This document shows, piece by piece, positions 47,851 through 60,877 of a stretch of DNA of 64,000 nucleotides. The stretch comes from Lumnitzera littorea (lineage: Eukaryota > Streptophyta > Magnoliopsida > Myrtales > Combretaceae), in contig JAMXBB010000001.1 in NCBI GenBank assembly GCA_024138015.1, forward strand, positions 96,608,520 through 96,672,519. Direction: 5' to 3'. The notes under the pieces were generated by a model. The model saw only the letters and a program-made list of their open reading frames with translations. It made no database searches and had not been told where the DNA came from. The translations under genes and the position numbers were made by a program. Position 1 is the stretch's first letter. Every line of letters starts with the position of its first letter.

Positions 47851-49646
47851 AAGTATAAAACTGGAGCATGTTTTGAGAAACCGAAGGGCAAATTCAATCT
47901 TCACCCAAGACAAACAAATATAAACTCCTCCATAAGGAATCGGTAACTCCCTTTTAAAAGGTTTAAGATGGAAAGAGACAAACTATACCTCAAACATTAA
48001 CCCTTAAACACTTTAAGAGTTAAGTGACCTCGTGGTGAGGATACTTTAGACTCATTCCTTAAAGGTCTGTTTTGAATTTAATACTCAGATTAAAATGAAG
48101 TTAGGTATTCGTTTTCAAATTCTAAACATAATTATCCTTTGTTAACTTTGTTAAACCAATTTAAAGTATCTTTAAATTTAAACCCTGTCAAGAACCACCC
48201 CATATTGGGGCATTCAGAGGTTAGGGTCATTAATTAGGAGATGAGGATAAAATTGGTTAGTGCTTACTTTAGAAATATTAATTCAAAGACGATTTTTATT
48301 TTTGATAATTTATTTTCTCTAAAAAAAAAAAAGAAAAGCTTACAAGAACCCTATATATACAGTCCAACACTTTGCGAAGATAGTTATTTCTAAACCTAAG
48401 GAAAAAGGGGATGAAAAAAGATGAGATAATGGGACAACAAAAAATAATAATAAAAATAGAAGAAAGAAAGAAAGAAAAGAGGCCGAAAAATTAGGCCCAA
48501 GTGTAAGATGAAAGCCCCAAAAGATATATCACATCCTAGCAAAAGCAACAAAACTAAATCAAAAGGCCCAAAATTAAAGCCCAAATAGTCCTAAAAACGC
48601 AAGGCCCTGAATTTCATTTCAAGCCTAAAAACACAGAACCTCCATATCTACTCTGAATCAAACTTCAAAATCACAAACAGAAAACTTTCTTACCCATATC
48701 GAATCACACAAGGCCTCCCTACTGGTAAAACCTCCCACACTCGATAAAAGCTCTTCTTATCTCAAAGGATAATTTATTTTTTTTAAAAATTATTTTTGTA
48801 ATTGGGGCAAGAACACTTCTAGTTTTTTTTTTTTCCTAAAGGTTTTTTACTTGCACACCTTGGTTGAATAAATAAATCTTTCAAAATAGGCCTTCTCATT
48901 GGTCCTCTTGAAACATTTAACCAAAGGCCTAATTCATAATATTGTACCAAAAAAGACTTAACAAATTAATCAAAGCGTATCACCTACAAAATGGACTTTA
49001 ATTTTTGAAACAGTAGTCAAGAGTATAATTTAGATTGAGAGTGCATAAGAAAGTCCTCTTCAACTAAACTAATCATGAGTTACCTTTTTCTTAAAAAAAA
49101 GAATGTTTAAAATCACAAGGCCCCACTAAGAAGCTCAACATCGGGGTCAAGAGATATTAAGATGCCCCACGTGGTTACTAAGGAAAGGGATGGTTAAAGC
49201 ATTTACTTCTTTAATAAGAATTTATACTTGTTAGCAAACTTTCAAGAAAAAAAAAAAAAGACAGAAAGAAAAAGAACAAAAGAAGGGAAAAAAAAGAAGA
49301 GAGAGAAAGTAAAAGTTTGTTACAAGTTTTTTCCATTCATTTTCAAAGTTCATGTCAAACCGAGTGGTCAAGCTTTCAATTCATCTCACCTACTTTTTAA
49401 TGTGGTCATACTTTTTTAGTTGACCATAATAGTCTAAGTCATTCTTCCCGATATAGTTTTTGATGTCCATTAACTCTTTTTCAAATTAAGGGACCTAATC
49501 TGTAATACTTTTTTTTTTTTCTCATAAATGGTTTTCACTAAATTCTTTATTTATAAAGATTCTTTAGTCAAGAACTTTTTCAAACTGGCTATATTCCTCA
49601 CTTTGCATCTTAAATTCATTTGTAGGGTTCTAGCCAACTTCTAGAG

Positions 49647-52564
49647 TGCTGTCGTATGTACCACCAACTACTTGAACAAATTTTAGGTAGTTATGAATTG
49701 AGGAAAAATTTTAGAGTAAGAAAATAGAGTGAGAGAATGAAGGAACAAAAATAAGGAAATTCAGTGCACAAATTAAGGGATATTTCAATTCCTAAAGAAG
49801 ACAACCACTTGGAGGCGAGGTGAAGCGAGGCGAGGCAAGACCACCACTTGAAGGAAGAGCTACTGTCTAAGTTAGTGGACAAGCTTCCTCTCCCTTACAA
49901 TGGCCGGAACAATTGGTAACCGATAAGTAGTCAATTTTATTCGATTTTATCAAAATTTTAGGAAAAATAGCAAACAAACTCCAAAAATTTTGAAATTTAG
50001 TTTCCCTACATATTTTTGCATGAGGAATTCAAATATTCAATCAAATTTTCAAATTTTTGAGTGTAGATATGAGTTTTTTAAGAAAATGTTTCACACAACA
50101 ATTTTCGATCAGGTTTTTGAAAGATCAATTCATGTAGTTTTGACTTGAGATTTTGTGGTTATTCTCCTAACATGTTGAACTGTGATGCTGTGTGATTAGA
50201 TTTTCAAACTTTGATAGTCGGATGTTAGGGAAAATTGGTTTTTCACAATATAATGCACTAGAAGTAGGTTTTTTCTAAAAGAGCTAAGTTGGGTTTTTGT
50301 AAAAACACACTTCAACCTATATTGACAACATGCAGTTACTATAAGTGAGTGAATAGGAGCTTTGAGATGTTGATTTTCAATTTTACATAAGTTTTTAGTG
50401 GTTTAGGAGTTTTATTGCAAAAGTTCTGATGAGCTATATTAAGTGAAGGTATAAGAGAAAAGTGTATATATAATGATAGTACTAAATTGATGTTTTTCGC
50501 ATTTGCAAGTTTATTAAGACTTTGGAACTTAAGGCAAGTTGAATGTTATATGAAGTAGTTGGATGTACTAATAACAGCAAGGTCAGAAATTGTGTTAAAA
50601 AGTAAGTCAAAATGTGATCTAGTGTGAATATGTTGAATAAACTAGGAAAATGAAATCTATACCAAAGAGTGGCTTATATTTGGACTCTACCCTATTTCTT
50701 AAGACAAGCTGTAAGTTGGGAACTTCCTAAATAAGAATCTAACTTTAGATTGAAGGTCAGAAACTGGGTTAGAATATTGTTTGATATTAGATGTCCTTGA
50801 CCACCTTCGGAGTTCAACAGTAACAGCTAATAATTTGTATATGAATTCCATTCCTATATCAGAGTCAAAACATGAGTTAAAAGTCACTTAGACAATAGCT
50901 CATACCACAAGACTAGGTCAAAACTTAAGTCAAAACCTTAATCAGAAAGTAGTTCAATGGAAGATGTAAAATATAAGAGCAACTGGAAGTTTAAAGTCTA
51001 TTGGTACTGAATATCGGACCATTGGAAGTCGAAGAGTAGATTAGAAAGTCACCTAATTATACTTTTTAAGAATTTATTGAAGTCAAAACCTAGATTAGAA
51101 ACTACTGGGCAATAATTTGTATCAGGTTAGAACCTTGATCAAAAGGTATCCTATTTAACTGATATTTAATAAACACCTTAAAAAAACTTACCTAACACAA
51201 TTGAAAATGTACTTAAATGTCCACAATGAACACATATGATATATTGGATATAAACTAAAGATATCGTGTTAAATTTTAAGGATAATAAAGAAAGACGAGA
51301 CGAGAATGACCCATGAGGAGAATGAGCATCGATATCTAGGTAAATGGGATCAGTGTTTCACCATACTTTGAAGTATTGTTTAAGAATACATGGAAACCTT
51401 AGTATATGTCTTGTTTATGGTTGTAAGTGAGTTGCCTGTGCACATACAGCGTGTATGCTTGAATATTGTTGTGCTATTTGAGTGATGGATTGATGTGTTA
51501 ATTGCTTCATGATATTATATGCTTTGGACTATTTGAATTTACTTGATTACCCTAAAAGTAATCTAACACAAACTCGATTTAACCATTAATCAGACTTACA
51601 TCATAACCTACTAAGGGAAACGACTAGGAAGTGAGGGTTAAATACAGACCCCTTTGTTGAGGATAGTAGAAATGGTCCTCTCCCCAACCTGAGTTGCACT
51701 AACTAATAGGAGTGGAGGTCATAGTCAGGTTGGGGTTAATGTTTTGCAAGTAGTCTTAGGCGAAGTGTGTTCTTCATTGCACAAGCCTCGATTTGGTGAC
51801 CAAATTTATGACAACATTAAACTCCTCAAAACCCGGATTAGAGCGAGCACAATCTCTCTAATATTACAACGACCGGTCAACATCATGCAATGGCATTTAC
51901 TTGATCATGCATTGCATCTAATTAAATTACTCAAAAACACTAGTTGCTTAGTGTCAGATATATGCTATTGTCTCCATCCCACTTATAGAGCAAGTTATCA
52001 CTTATTTCCCTATAGTTATTTTGTAGGTTTCCCCAGTAGACTCACCAGTTTTACTCTAAGTTTTAGAAGGCTAAAGAACGAGGTCAGGGAGTAAGATTCA
52101 AGATTACTTGATTAGATTTCTATTTGATTTTTTCAATTGTACTAACTTCTAAGAAAACTAATAAGGTCTCCTTAAGTGACCCCTAGTTTTCAATCAATAA
52201 AATTTATTCCATGCTCTGCTCTGCAAGCCTATAGATTTTAGTGAAATTTTAGTGAATGCTCTATCTTTCCATAACAATGTAGTTTTTGGAATTTTTATTA
52301 AGTACAAGATTTTATCTTTCATACAACTTTTAACTTGATTTTTACTCGAAATTTAAGTTGTAAAAAATTATTTTCAAAATCTATTTTTTTAAAAGCTACC
52401 CCACAGGTTGATTCCTACCAGATATTGAATAGGCGTTTCCAAGCAATAGAGTGGTGAACACCTTGTGTAGGCTATACCTACATTAGTAGCTATGGTGGCT
52501 AGCTTTTAGCCTAAATTAGTTTATGCAACGAAGCTATTACGACTCTTTGGTTTGGGGCATGACA
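49647..52564 (-). mobile_element. Solo LTR-C (2,918 bp), LTR-A family, inside the tandem array
   Basis: The ends are TGCTGTCG and GGGGCATGACA, with flanks TAGAG (49,642-49,646) and TAAGG (52,565-52,569) as an eroded TSD. The right kilobase aligns by eye with LTR-A 3,600-4,525 (shared AACCCGGATT, CAATGGCATTT/CAATGACACTT, CACCTTGTGTAGGC/CGCCTTGTGTAGAT). The length is within ten bases of LTR-A. The host repeat unit continues across the insertion. Confidence 0.75.
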
Positions 52565-52569
52565 TAAGG

Positions 52570-53060
52570 CACTTCCCACCACCAAATCTCTCTTTAGTGT
52601 TTTAGCAAGCACAAAGGGAACTTCCCGTTTCCATTCTCTCTTTAGTATTTTTGCGAGCTCATAGAGTGCCTCCTTTTACCAATCTCTCTTTAGTATATTA
52701 GCTAGCCCATAGGGTGCTTCTCTTTACTAGTCTCTCTTAGGGTTTTAGCGAGCCTATAAGGTACTTCCCCGTTTCCAATCTCTCTTTAGGGTCTTAGCAA
52801 ACTCATAGGGTGCTTCCCATCATCAATTTTTAGTATCTTAGCAAGCCCATAAGGTGCTTCCCCTTTTGTTAATCTCTTTTTGGGTTTTAGCAAACCCATA
52901 AGATGCTTTCCGTTTCCTAATCTAAGGTTTTAGAGAGCCCATAGGGCATTCTTATCACCAATCTCTCTTAAGGCTTTAGCAAGCCTATAGGACGTTTCTC
53001 TCCTAATGCCCTAGCTAACCTATAAGGCATTTCCCCATTTCTAACCAGCCATCAAGATTT
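52570..53060. repeat. Tandem array, about 50-bp unit, near the 3' LTR
   Basis: About ten diverged copies of the pattern AATCTCTCTTTAGGGTTTTAG then CAAGCCCATAGGGTGCTTCCC. LTR-C is inserted in one unit at its left end. It lies between the interior and the purine tract, the region where Ogre-type elements are known to carry hypervariable tandem repeats. Confidence 0.8.
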
Positions 53061-53089
53061 AGCAAGCTCAAGGAGTACTTTTCCCTACT

Positions 53090-53800
53090 TGGGTTAATGA
53101 GCTTAAAGGAGAACAAGCAGGTTTTCTCAAGTAGATTCTCATTTAAGGTTGCTAGTCCCCTTAAAGACACTTTCATCTTAGCCAGTGAACTTAAAGGAGT
53201 AAGACTAGGTTTTCTCAAATCAATTCCAATTTAGGGTTGCTAGTCCCCTAGAGATGCTCCCGCCTAAGTTAATGAGCTCAAAGGAGTACAGCCATGTCTT
53301 CTAAAATCAATTTCAATTTTAGGTTACTACCTTAGAGAAACTTCCGCCTAGGTTAGTCGACTCAAAAGAGTACTTCCAGGTTTTATCAAATTGATTCCAA
53401 TTTAGGGTTGCTAGTCCTCTAGAGACGCTCCCGCCTAAGCTAGTTAACTTAGAAGAGTACTTCCAAGTTTTCTCAAATTGATTCCAGTTTAGGGTTGCTA
53501 GTCCCCTAAAGATACTCCCGCCTAAGTTAGTCAACTTAGAAGAGCACTTTCAAGTTTTCTCAAATCAATTCCAATTTAAGGTTGCCAGTCCCCTAATGAT
53601 GCTCCCACCTAGGTTAGTCATCTCATATGAGCAGTTCTATGTTTTCTCAAATCAATTCTAATTTAGGGTTACTAATCCTCTAGAGATGCTCCTACCTAGG
53701 TTAATCAGCTCAGGTTTACTCAAATCAATTCCTATTTAAGGTTACTAGTCCCTTAGAGATGCTCATGCCTAGGTTAGTCAACTCAAAAGGGCAAAACTAA
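53090..53800. repeat. Tandem array, 87-bp unit, about eight copies
   Basis: The landmark GGTTGCTAGTCCCCT recurs at 53,147, 53,235, 53,406, 53,493 and in variant form at 53,322, 53,580, 53,667, 53,740; spacing is 87-88 bp except where indels occur. 87 is a multiple of three, so the - strand shows a repeated 29-residue frame (GLATLNWNQFEKTWKYS type). No start, family or conservation supports coding. Confidence 0.85.
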
Positions 53801-54025
53801 GTTTCAAACCGATTTTTCTAACCAGCTTCTAGGGTGCTAGACTTTTCTAAAACTCACTCTAATAGCTCTTAGAGCGCCTTATCTCTCTTTTATCTTTCAA
53901 CAAATCTCCAATCAATCTAACCTATGATAGTTAACTAGTTGTAGTGCTTCTTATGGCAAATTCATCCTTAAGCAAAAATGATGTCTTTTTTTGTCTTTAT
54001 GGTAAAATTTTACTGAAACTTTACT
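53801..54025. other. Spacer between arrays and purine tract
   Basis: No gene seen; ends in the purine-rich tract before the 3' LTR. Confidence 0.4.
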
Positions 54026-54039
54026 ATAAAGAGAGGCAG
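54026..54039 (+). other. Polypurine tract of the giant element
   Basis: ATAAAGAGAGGCAG immediately precedes the 3' LTR start. Its position relative to TGTAAATACC defines the LTR boundary. Confidence 0.65.
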
Positions 54040-54040
54040 T

Positions 54041-56805
54041 TGTAAATACCTCATTTTTACGCCCTTGTGGTTTTAGAATATTTTCTTTTTTAAGAATAGA
54101 AAAAAGGATCTTAATTTAGAAAAAAAGTACAAAAGATAGAAAATTTAGAAAAAAAAAATACAAAAGATAGAAAAATAAAAAATTGAAAATTTCGAAAAAG
54201 CACAAAAAATAGAAAATTTAGAAAAAGTACAAAGTATAGAAAAAAAATGAAAAATACAAAAATTGAAAAAAAAAATAGAAAGGTAGAATTTTAAAGTAAA
54301 ATAGATTTTTTTTTTTATTTTTAAGGAAATAATCTTTAAAGTTGTAAGTAATTTAATTGAGTAACATTTTATTTTCTAAGATTTTTAGGTTATTTTATAG
54401 GTTAAATGTATTTTAGTTGCATAAGTTAACAAGATACAGACCAAAAACCCAACTGTTTAAACACGTGGTCTTAACATTACATGAAGTGGAAGGTCCTAGG
54501 TTCAAATCTTGCAACAGGCACATTGTGGCTTTTAATTTTTCACAAAGCACAAATGACATACATTAAATTATCATTAGGGCACATGTTTGTTATAGACACG
54601 TGACACAACTTAGTTTGACTGCGCGTTGACGTAGCGCCATGTCAACTTTTTTTTTTGCTATGTATTAGGCCACGTGTCTTGCTAAGACACGTAGCACAAC
54701 ACCATTAGTCTGTATGGCTAACGTAGCGTCATATCCCTTTTTCCTCCTCTTTCTTTTCCTTTCCCGAGCTTTCTCAGCTCATTCCCAACTCAGTCTCTCC
54801 TCTTTATGACCTTTTTTAACCCATTTTTCTTCATAATCTCACCAATTAATTGTGAAATCATGAAGAACACTTGGAGTACTTTAGATTAGACCCAAATAGT
54901 CGTTTAAATTCAATCATTTATTGGGTCAAATCGGTGATTGAAAATTGAAAAAAAAAATCGTTTTTATCCGAGTATGACTTCCATGATTCAATCTCCATCT
55001 TTGACTATCAAAGCTTCTAAGTGTGTTTTTAGGTAATAATGACGATTAGAGAGTGCATTTTGATGGTCATTTTACTCAAATTATGAAGAATTAAGTTCAA
55101 TTTGGAATTAAAATTCGTTGAACCTATTAATTGGAAATGGTGAATTTAATCAATTCTTTTGACATCCCAAGCTTGATTCATGTTGCATTAGTATAAAAGG
55201 GGACTTAAGGAACTCGTTTGAGTATCAAGCTTCATAAAAAACGCCCCTTCAAGCTTCAAACCGTAGTTATCTCCCTTTACAAACCCCCTTAGCAACCTCT
55301 CTCTCTCTTTCTCTCTAAGATTGTGGTTTCCTCAGTGATTTTCGAGCCAAACTATTGCTATTACTAGTATCCTCAGCTCAAGAGCAATCCAAAGACACCA
55401 CCTACGAAGCTTATCACACTTCCTAGCTCCTCCATTCTAACCACCACCACAAGAACCCTAACGGCCCATAGCTTCCTCTTCGAACCACCATGGCTGAAGT
55501 TATAGTCTAAAACTACAATCCCAACTCTTCTTTAAGTCTTAACAGCCACTACGCAACCCACACCATACCACCGCCGCTAGTTACTAAACTCCAACCACCA
55601 TCAAACGCCCTCTTTGTAGCATTACACTCATAAAAAACCCACTTTGTCTAATAAAAATCACTTAAAAATGTGAATTTCCCCATCAATTTAGTGTTCGAAT
55701 CCACCTCCACAATGTCAAGAGTTGCTAAGAACCACCCCCCAACCTTGTACATGCAATACATGTGATCAAGTCGAACAGCTTTAGTCTAACCCAAAAATTA
55801 AGTCTAAAACCAATCGCTCGACCCGACCTGTACCTTACTTCATTCTAGTCCAACCTCACTCCATCATTGGTTTTTTCTTTTTGTTATTATACTCTTTTTT
55901 TTTTCTCTCTCTTTTTCTTTCTTTTGTAATAAAAACTTGCAATAAAAAAAAAACGAAGAGGGCAAAAAGAAAAAAAGAAGGGGGGAGGGGGTGTGGAAAG
56001 CCTAGTTTTGTACTTTGATGAAAAAATAATAAAATAAAATAAAAAATAATAATAAAGGTGAAAAAAGTTTTTATCACTTAAAAAGTCTATTTTCCAAACA
56101 ATAAAAATAAATCAAACATTTTCAAAATTACGATATTTTAGAATTTTCCAAAAATAAAAATACCAATTTAGGACCTTTCTCTAGAATTTTTCTAAATAAA
56201 TAAAATGACTAAGGGATGTAAACTTGGTCGATTTTTTCAAATTAAAATGAATTCACCCATTAAAGTCTTAATGAATCAACAATGGAAAGTCCGATCCCAA
56301 ATAGATGATACAAAGACACCTACAAGATGACTTAAAATAAGAAAATCTTTTTATTTTCTCTTTTGTAAAAAATTTTGATTTGTTATTTTTTGTACAAATA
56401 GAATTAATTTGTTGTGAATGTGTAATTAATTAAATAAGTATTTTAAAGATAAAATGAAATTTAGAAAGTTGAAAGTAATACCTATTAAAGATTTAATAGG
56501 ATAGCCTTTGGATCCAAAATCACTAGTTTCAAAACCTTTTATCGAAAGATCAATAGCTAAATTATAACCAATCCATCCAATTGGTTATAACTTAGTTTTT
56601 TTTCCCAACTCCTCGATTAGGTGACTACTCCGAAACTGTTTTCAAAATAAAAAGAAAAACCAAGTTTTTCTTAACTCTTAGTCGAATATTAGTATTAAAC
56701 AAGTTAGGGTTTAATACTAAATAGGTTAGGGTTTAATACTAAACGGGTTAAGGTTTAATACTAATAAGGAAAATAGTAAAAACTAAGAAATATTCAAGCT
56801 TGACA
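54041..56805 (+). repeat. 3' LTR of the giant element (2,765 bp)
   Basis: Starts TGTAAATACCTCATTTTTAC and ends CAAGCTTGACA; co-linear with the 5' LTR. The tRNA-like zone is at 54,425-54,520 (box B CTAGGTTCAAATCT at 54,497-54,510). Near its end, GGTTAGGGTTTAATACTAAA is repeated three times (56,690-56,765). Confidence 0.85.
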
Positions 56806-58170
56806 ATTTTGCATTTCTAGGATTTTTTTAAAGCAATCGTATTTTTGGATTTTTTTTTTCATTTTTTTCCTTTTCCCCTAAAAATTAATATATTTAAAAT
56901 TAAGTATCCCAAATCTAATTTCATTTTGTATTGAAAGCATGTTTTAAAAACTCAACCGTATTGCTAGGCTTGAAATAGGTTTCGAAAAACTGGTTATAAT
57001 GCTTTTAGTGATATCAACTTTCCAAAAGTTTATTCTTGCATTTTGAATGAAATTGGCTTTTGAAAAGCTAATCTTATCAAATTATAATCAATGCCTACCT
57101 TCTTCTTCCTTGTTTGCACAAACACACTCTCGCTTTAAAACATAAACCCTAACCATAACCCTCTTTAACATACATCATATAACACCTATTTTTCATCAAA
57201 TTTAAAGCAAAATCATGATATAATCATGCTATTTGCAATATTATTAGCTATATTTTAGGTTTCCATTGCAAAATTGTGTAGGTCTCAAGTGCTTTTTCTC
57301 TCTATAACTCAACACACGAAAAGGATAACTTTTTTTTTTCCAATTTCTTCGAATTTTTGTTGCATCTGATGCTTATTATGCCTTATAATATGTGTGTGAG
57401 ATGGTATGTTGTAGTTTTGATGCGTATGCAAAGTTGTTCATAAAATTTTTGTACCTATAGTGTATCGTTGGGCAAAATTTTGTAAATTAATTGAGCTTTC
57501 TACGGATTTTAATAGTTGTTTTGACTAATAACATGGTTTTATAATAGTGCATTTTGCAAGTGGTTGATATATGATTTTATAATATGGTTTGACTTGTAAT
57601 TTGGTCTTCTAATACGGTTTCACAAATGCATTTGTATATGGTGCATCATATTGCCTTGTAGTATGATTATGTAACATGGTCAATGTGCATCCTAGTTGAA
57701 TTAAGGCAATTTATTTTTTCACCAAGTTCATTGTACTAGGCACCTAAGCATGACTACATACCAACTTTAGCGGAATGGTAGTAAGAAGTTTCAAGTGTTT
57801 ATATATTTAAATAGAAAATATAAAATGTCCTAACATTGAGCCTCTAGGACAACCAACTTATGCCCATTTCCTTTGTAGACACAAAATGGATCTAAATGCT
57901 TCTTTTTACTTGTGATATGCATCTTAGTCGAATTGGGGCTAAGTGCTTTTCACTTTCCTAGTCTTCTTCTTTTCCCTTTTTTTTTTTTTTTGTTAGAATA
58001 AAGGACCTTAATGGCCTAATCTACTACATTGATGGTTAGAAAAAAGTTTGATTAATTGAACGTAGACAAGTGAGAAAATGGTTGATGTTAGAGCAATTTG
58101 CTAAACCCATGAACATATTGTAGAAGGATAAGATGAGGTGTGTAAACTCTGCAAATTTCCTAGAATAGGG
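56806..58170. other. No gene seen
   Basis: AT-rich sequence with no coding or LTR structure recognised. Weak inverted similarity to 39,780-39,980 is noted at 56,985-57,130. Confidence 0.35.
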
Positions 58171-60630
58171 GTTGTAAGTTAATAAGTTCTTCTAAAAGAT
58201 ATCCTCAGTGTTGACATGATAACTAACCTTGAACTTGAGAGGCTATACTAAAAAATTCTAATGCAAACTCCTAAAACCCTGAATGGCAGTCCATGCCCTA
58301 GTTTGAACCCTACACTTAAAAATCCTAAAATCCTATAAACAAATACCAATAAGTAATGTTAACTCCTAAAGTCAACCTAATCTAATGAAACTAATCCTAA
58401 ACCCTAATGGGAAAGAGACTAATAGTTGAAGTCTATAAGAGCTCCCTAAAACCGATAAAGGGTAAGCAAAACCAAAAATGAATATTGGTATAGATAACTG
58501 TAACAATGAATTGAAAACCTTAAAACAAATACTATAGCCCTTAAATGAACCTTCGAACACTAAAATCCTAATTGAACCCCTAATACGTACAAGCCTTTAG
58601 ATTATAAAACCTTAATCTAGAATCGAAAACCCTAATCCAACTATTGTAGTCTAATTAAATAGTAAAACTATTTATTAATCAAAAACTAATAGCTTAATTG
58701 CCCTAAAACCCTAATTTACCCTTTAAAACATACCTAAACAACAATAATTGTCTCAACTCCTTATACAAATTAGATAAGACAACCCAGTAGGCTTAACCAA
58801 TTTAATTTAACTCATTAAACCTTAAATTGTGCCTAACTAGTATCAAATATACCAATAATTAAGACTAAGAAATTAAATTACACCTTAATCTGCTAATCGA
58901 GTTTTATATCATAATTAACTATAAATCAAGAACAATTAATCATATGAAACCAAAGTAATTATATGAAAATATCTCCATAAGAATGCCAACATTATACTTG
59001 GGGAGACAATATGAACCTTATAAACTTTCGGATCCAAACTTGAAATCAAATACAAGAGTTAATGGATAATCCTTAAAGCTGCTCAAGATATAATAATAAT
59101 AGTTATAATAAAAAAACTAATCACCTCTAAATAGAGTTTCCAAGTTTTACAAATTAAATCCCTATATTCTACCCTTAACTCGGTTCAACAAGCAAGTGTC
59201 CCTATTATTTTATAATATAGATGAGTATAAGGTCATCTCCATTGGGAAACAGATTCAAACACTAGTATTTATTATTCTTCCTATTATCTAGCAATCCAAT
59301 TTATCAAATGATTAATTATTAAGATTCTAAATTGTTGACTAAACTACACTAATCTATAAACTAATGCCACTAACACAATGGTTACAAAAACAATTACTAA
59401 CAACACACTAAACATGCAGACTTACTTCTCCACTTAGCATGATATTACCAAAATGCTTTTTTCCTAATACTTGTTATCTGCGGCTAATTACAATATGTAA
59501 GCATTCATCTCGGAACTACTTACTTCTAATCCTAACTGTATCTATTAAAATCTTTTCCTAATTTACTGTCAACTTGGATAGCACTAATGTCATGGTAATG
59601 TATCGATTCTCTTAAGGATGCAGCAACTTTCCTAATAATATCTCTATTATTGGGAGTAAGTTGTTCTGATAAACTAGATTTGTTCGATAGAGTTGTCTTT
59701 CGACATATTCTATCAAAATCCATCCTCAGTCAATGTCATGCACTACACCATACTCAGATTCATTAAGTGCAATTCATCGAAATTAACATTTATCAAGAAA
59801 CTATTATTCCATACACTAGATCATATTAAGTGATGTAGCAAGTTCTAATGTATTACTCACACATGATGAAATAACAGAGTATATTAATACAATGCAGAGA
59901 TAACAATGAAATTAACCTGAGCCTAGTAAGAAAAAGAACCCCATTTGAAATTTACTATAGAAATCTTTACTACGTACAAACAATGAATCTTGTCGTCCCT
60001 CTCGAGTCATTCCAAGAAATATATGATATAACACTTAAACAAACTCTACTGTAAATGGGAACATAATAGTACAAATGTGGACAATTAGCTGTTTTTTTGT
60101 GAATTGATGTTCTCAATGCATTTCTCTCTCCACAAGTTATGGTATATTTATATTCTTCCCATTAAAAGACTCGAATCTACCTCTTTAAGGCACAACCTGA
60201 TGTTTCTCACGTACTGGTTCATGTAAATAGGTTAGGTTAAAAAGAACAGTTATGCCCCTTCCATTACGCTCAGGAGTCGAGAAGTGATAGTCTCGAAAAT
60301 AAAATTCTATACCAATCACAGCCATGATGCAGGCCGTGAACTCCTCATCACTTAATTACCTCTCATCACGCCTGTGATTGATGTCATGATTACCTTCCTA
60401 CTATGCAATCATGGCCGTAATTGACAAGGAGATCGTCAATACTTCCTCAATCACGCCCGTGATTGAAGGCATCATCAATGCTGGTCTTTTCATTCCTTCT
60501 TTATCACGCCCGCGATTGAGTAAATCTTGATACTAGTTTAATGTTTTCTTCTCCTTACAATCGTAATTGTCCTAAAAGTTATTGTTCTCGTGTAGATTTC
60601 ATCCCCTTACTCGTGATTCATCTTAAATCA
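58171..60630. other. Unresolved repeat zone with AACCCTAA-rich and palindrome-rich parts
   Basis: 58,250-58,960 is AAACCCTAATT-rich and resembles the 3' part of LTR-B read inverted. 58,960-60,630 looks like a separate insertion whose - strand has a TATA-like ATATAAATAT (about 60,148-60,157) preceded by a cluster of near-palindromes ATCACGCCCGTGATTG (60,310-60,510). It may be another solo LTR; ends and TSDs could not be fixed. Confidence 0.4.
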
Positions 60631-60877
60631 TTATTTTGTACAATTAAGTACCAAAACTTAAGAATTAAATCACAATTATAATCAATTTTATGCCTAAACA
60701 TGCCTTGAAAGTGTAAAATAATTTACACTTATCTAAAACCCCTAAACAAAATGATTCAACCCTAAATAATAAGTCACAAACCCTAAGTAATAAGTTGAAA
60801 AACCTTAAAGAGAGTAAAACCCTAGAACTTTAATTGTATGCGTAAAACCCTAAAACCCCTAATACGCGAGAAACCTT

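Larger units (their letters stand above)
46319..49646. other. Non-coding interior of the giant element, left part
   Basis: No coding domains. It contains a strong inverted repeat (46,722-46,855), a 44-bp tandem array (47,560-47,850) and AG-rich stretches (48,450-48,480; 49,240-49,320). Its right end (49,620-49,646) looks like one unit of the array that resumes at 52,570. Confidence 0.55.
39993..56805 (+). mobile_element. Giant non-coding LTR element (LARD-like / Ogre-Tat derivative)
   Basis: Two similar LTRs: 39,993-46,298 (2.68 kb after removing LTR-B) and 54,041-56,805 (2,765 bp). A PBS-like site follows the 5' LTR and a purine tract precedes the 3' LTR. The 7.7 kb interior (4.8 kb without LTR-C) has no recognisable gag, protease, RT or integrase. 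Large LTRs with a coding-free interior are the definition of LARDs. The PBS style and tandem arrays before the 3' LTR resemble Ogre/Tat elements. No matching TSD is seen (GTGCT left, ATTTT right). Confidence 0.8.

Noticed and set aside
53015..53534. - strand open frames across the 87-bp tandem array as a real gene
   Set aside because: They follow from the repeat period being a multiple of three; no conserved start or domain.
52570..53800. CRISPR-like array
   Set aside because: Units are contiguous diverged tandem repeats without unique spacers, in a plant retroelement.
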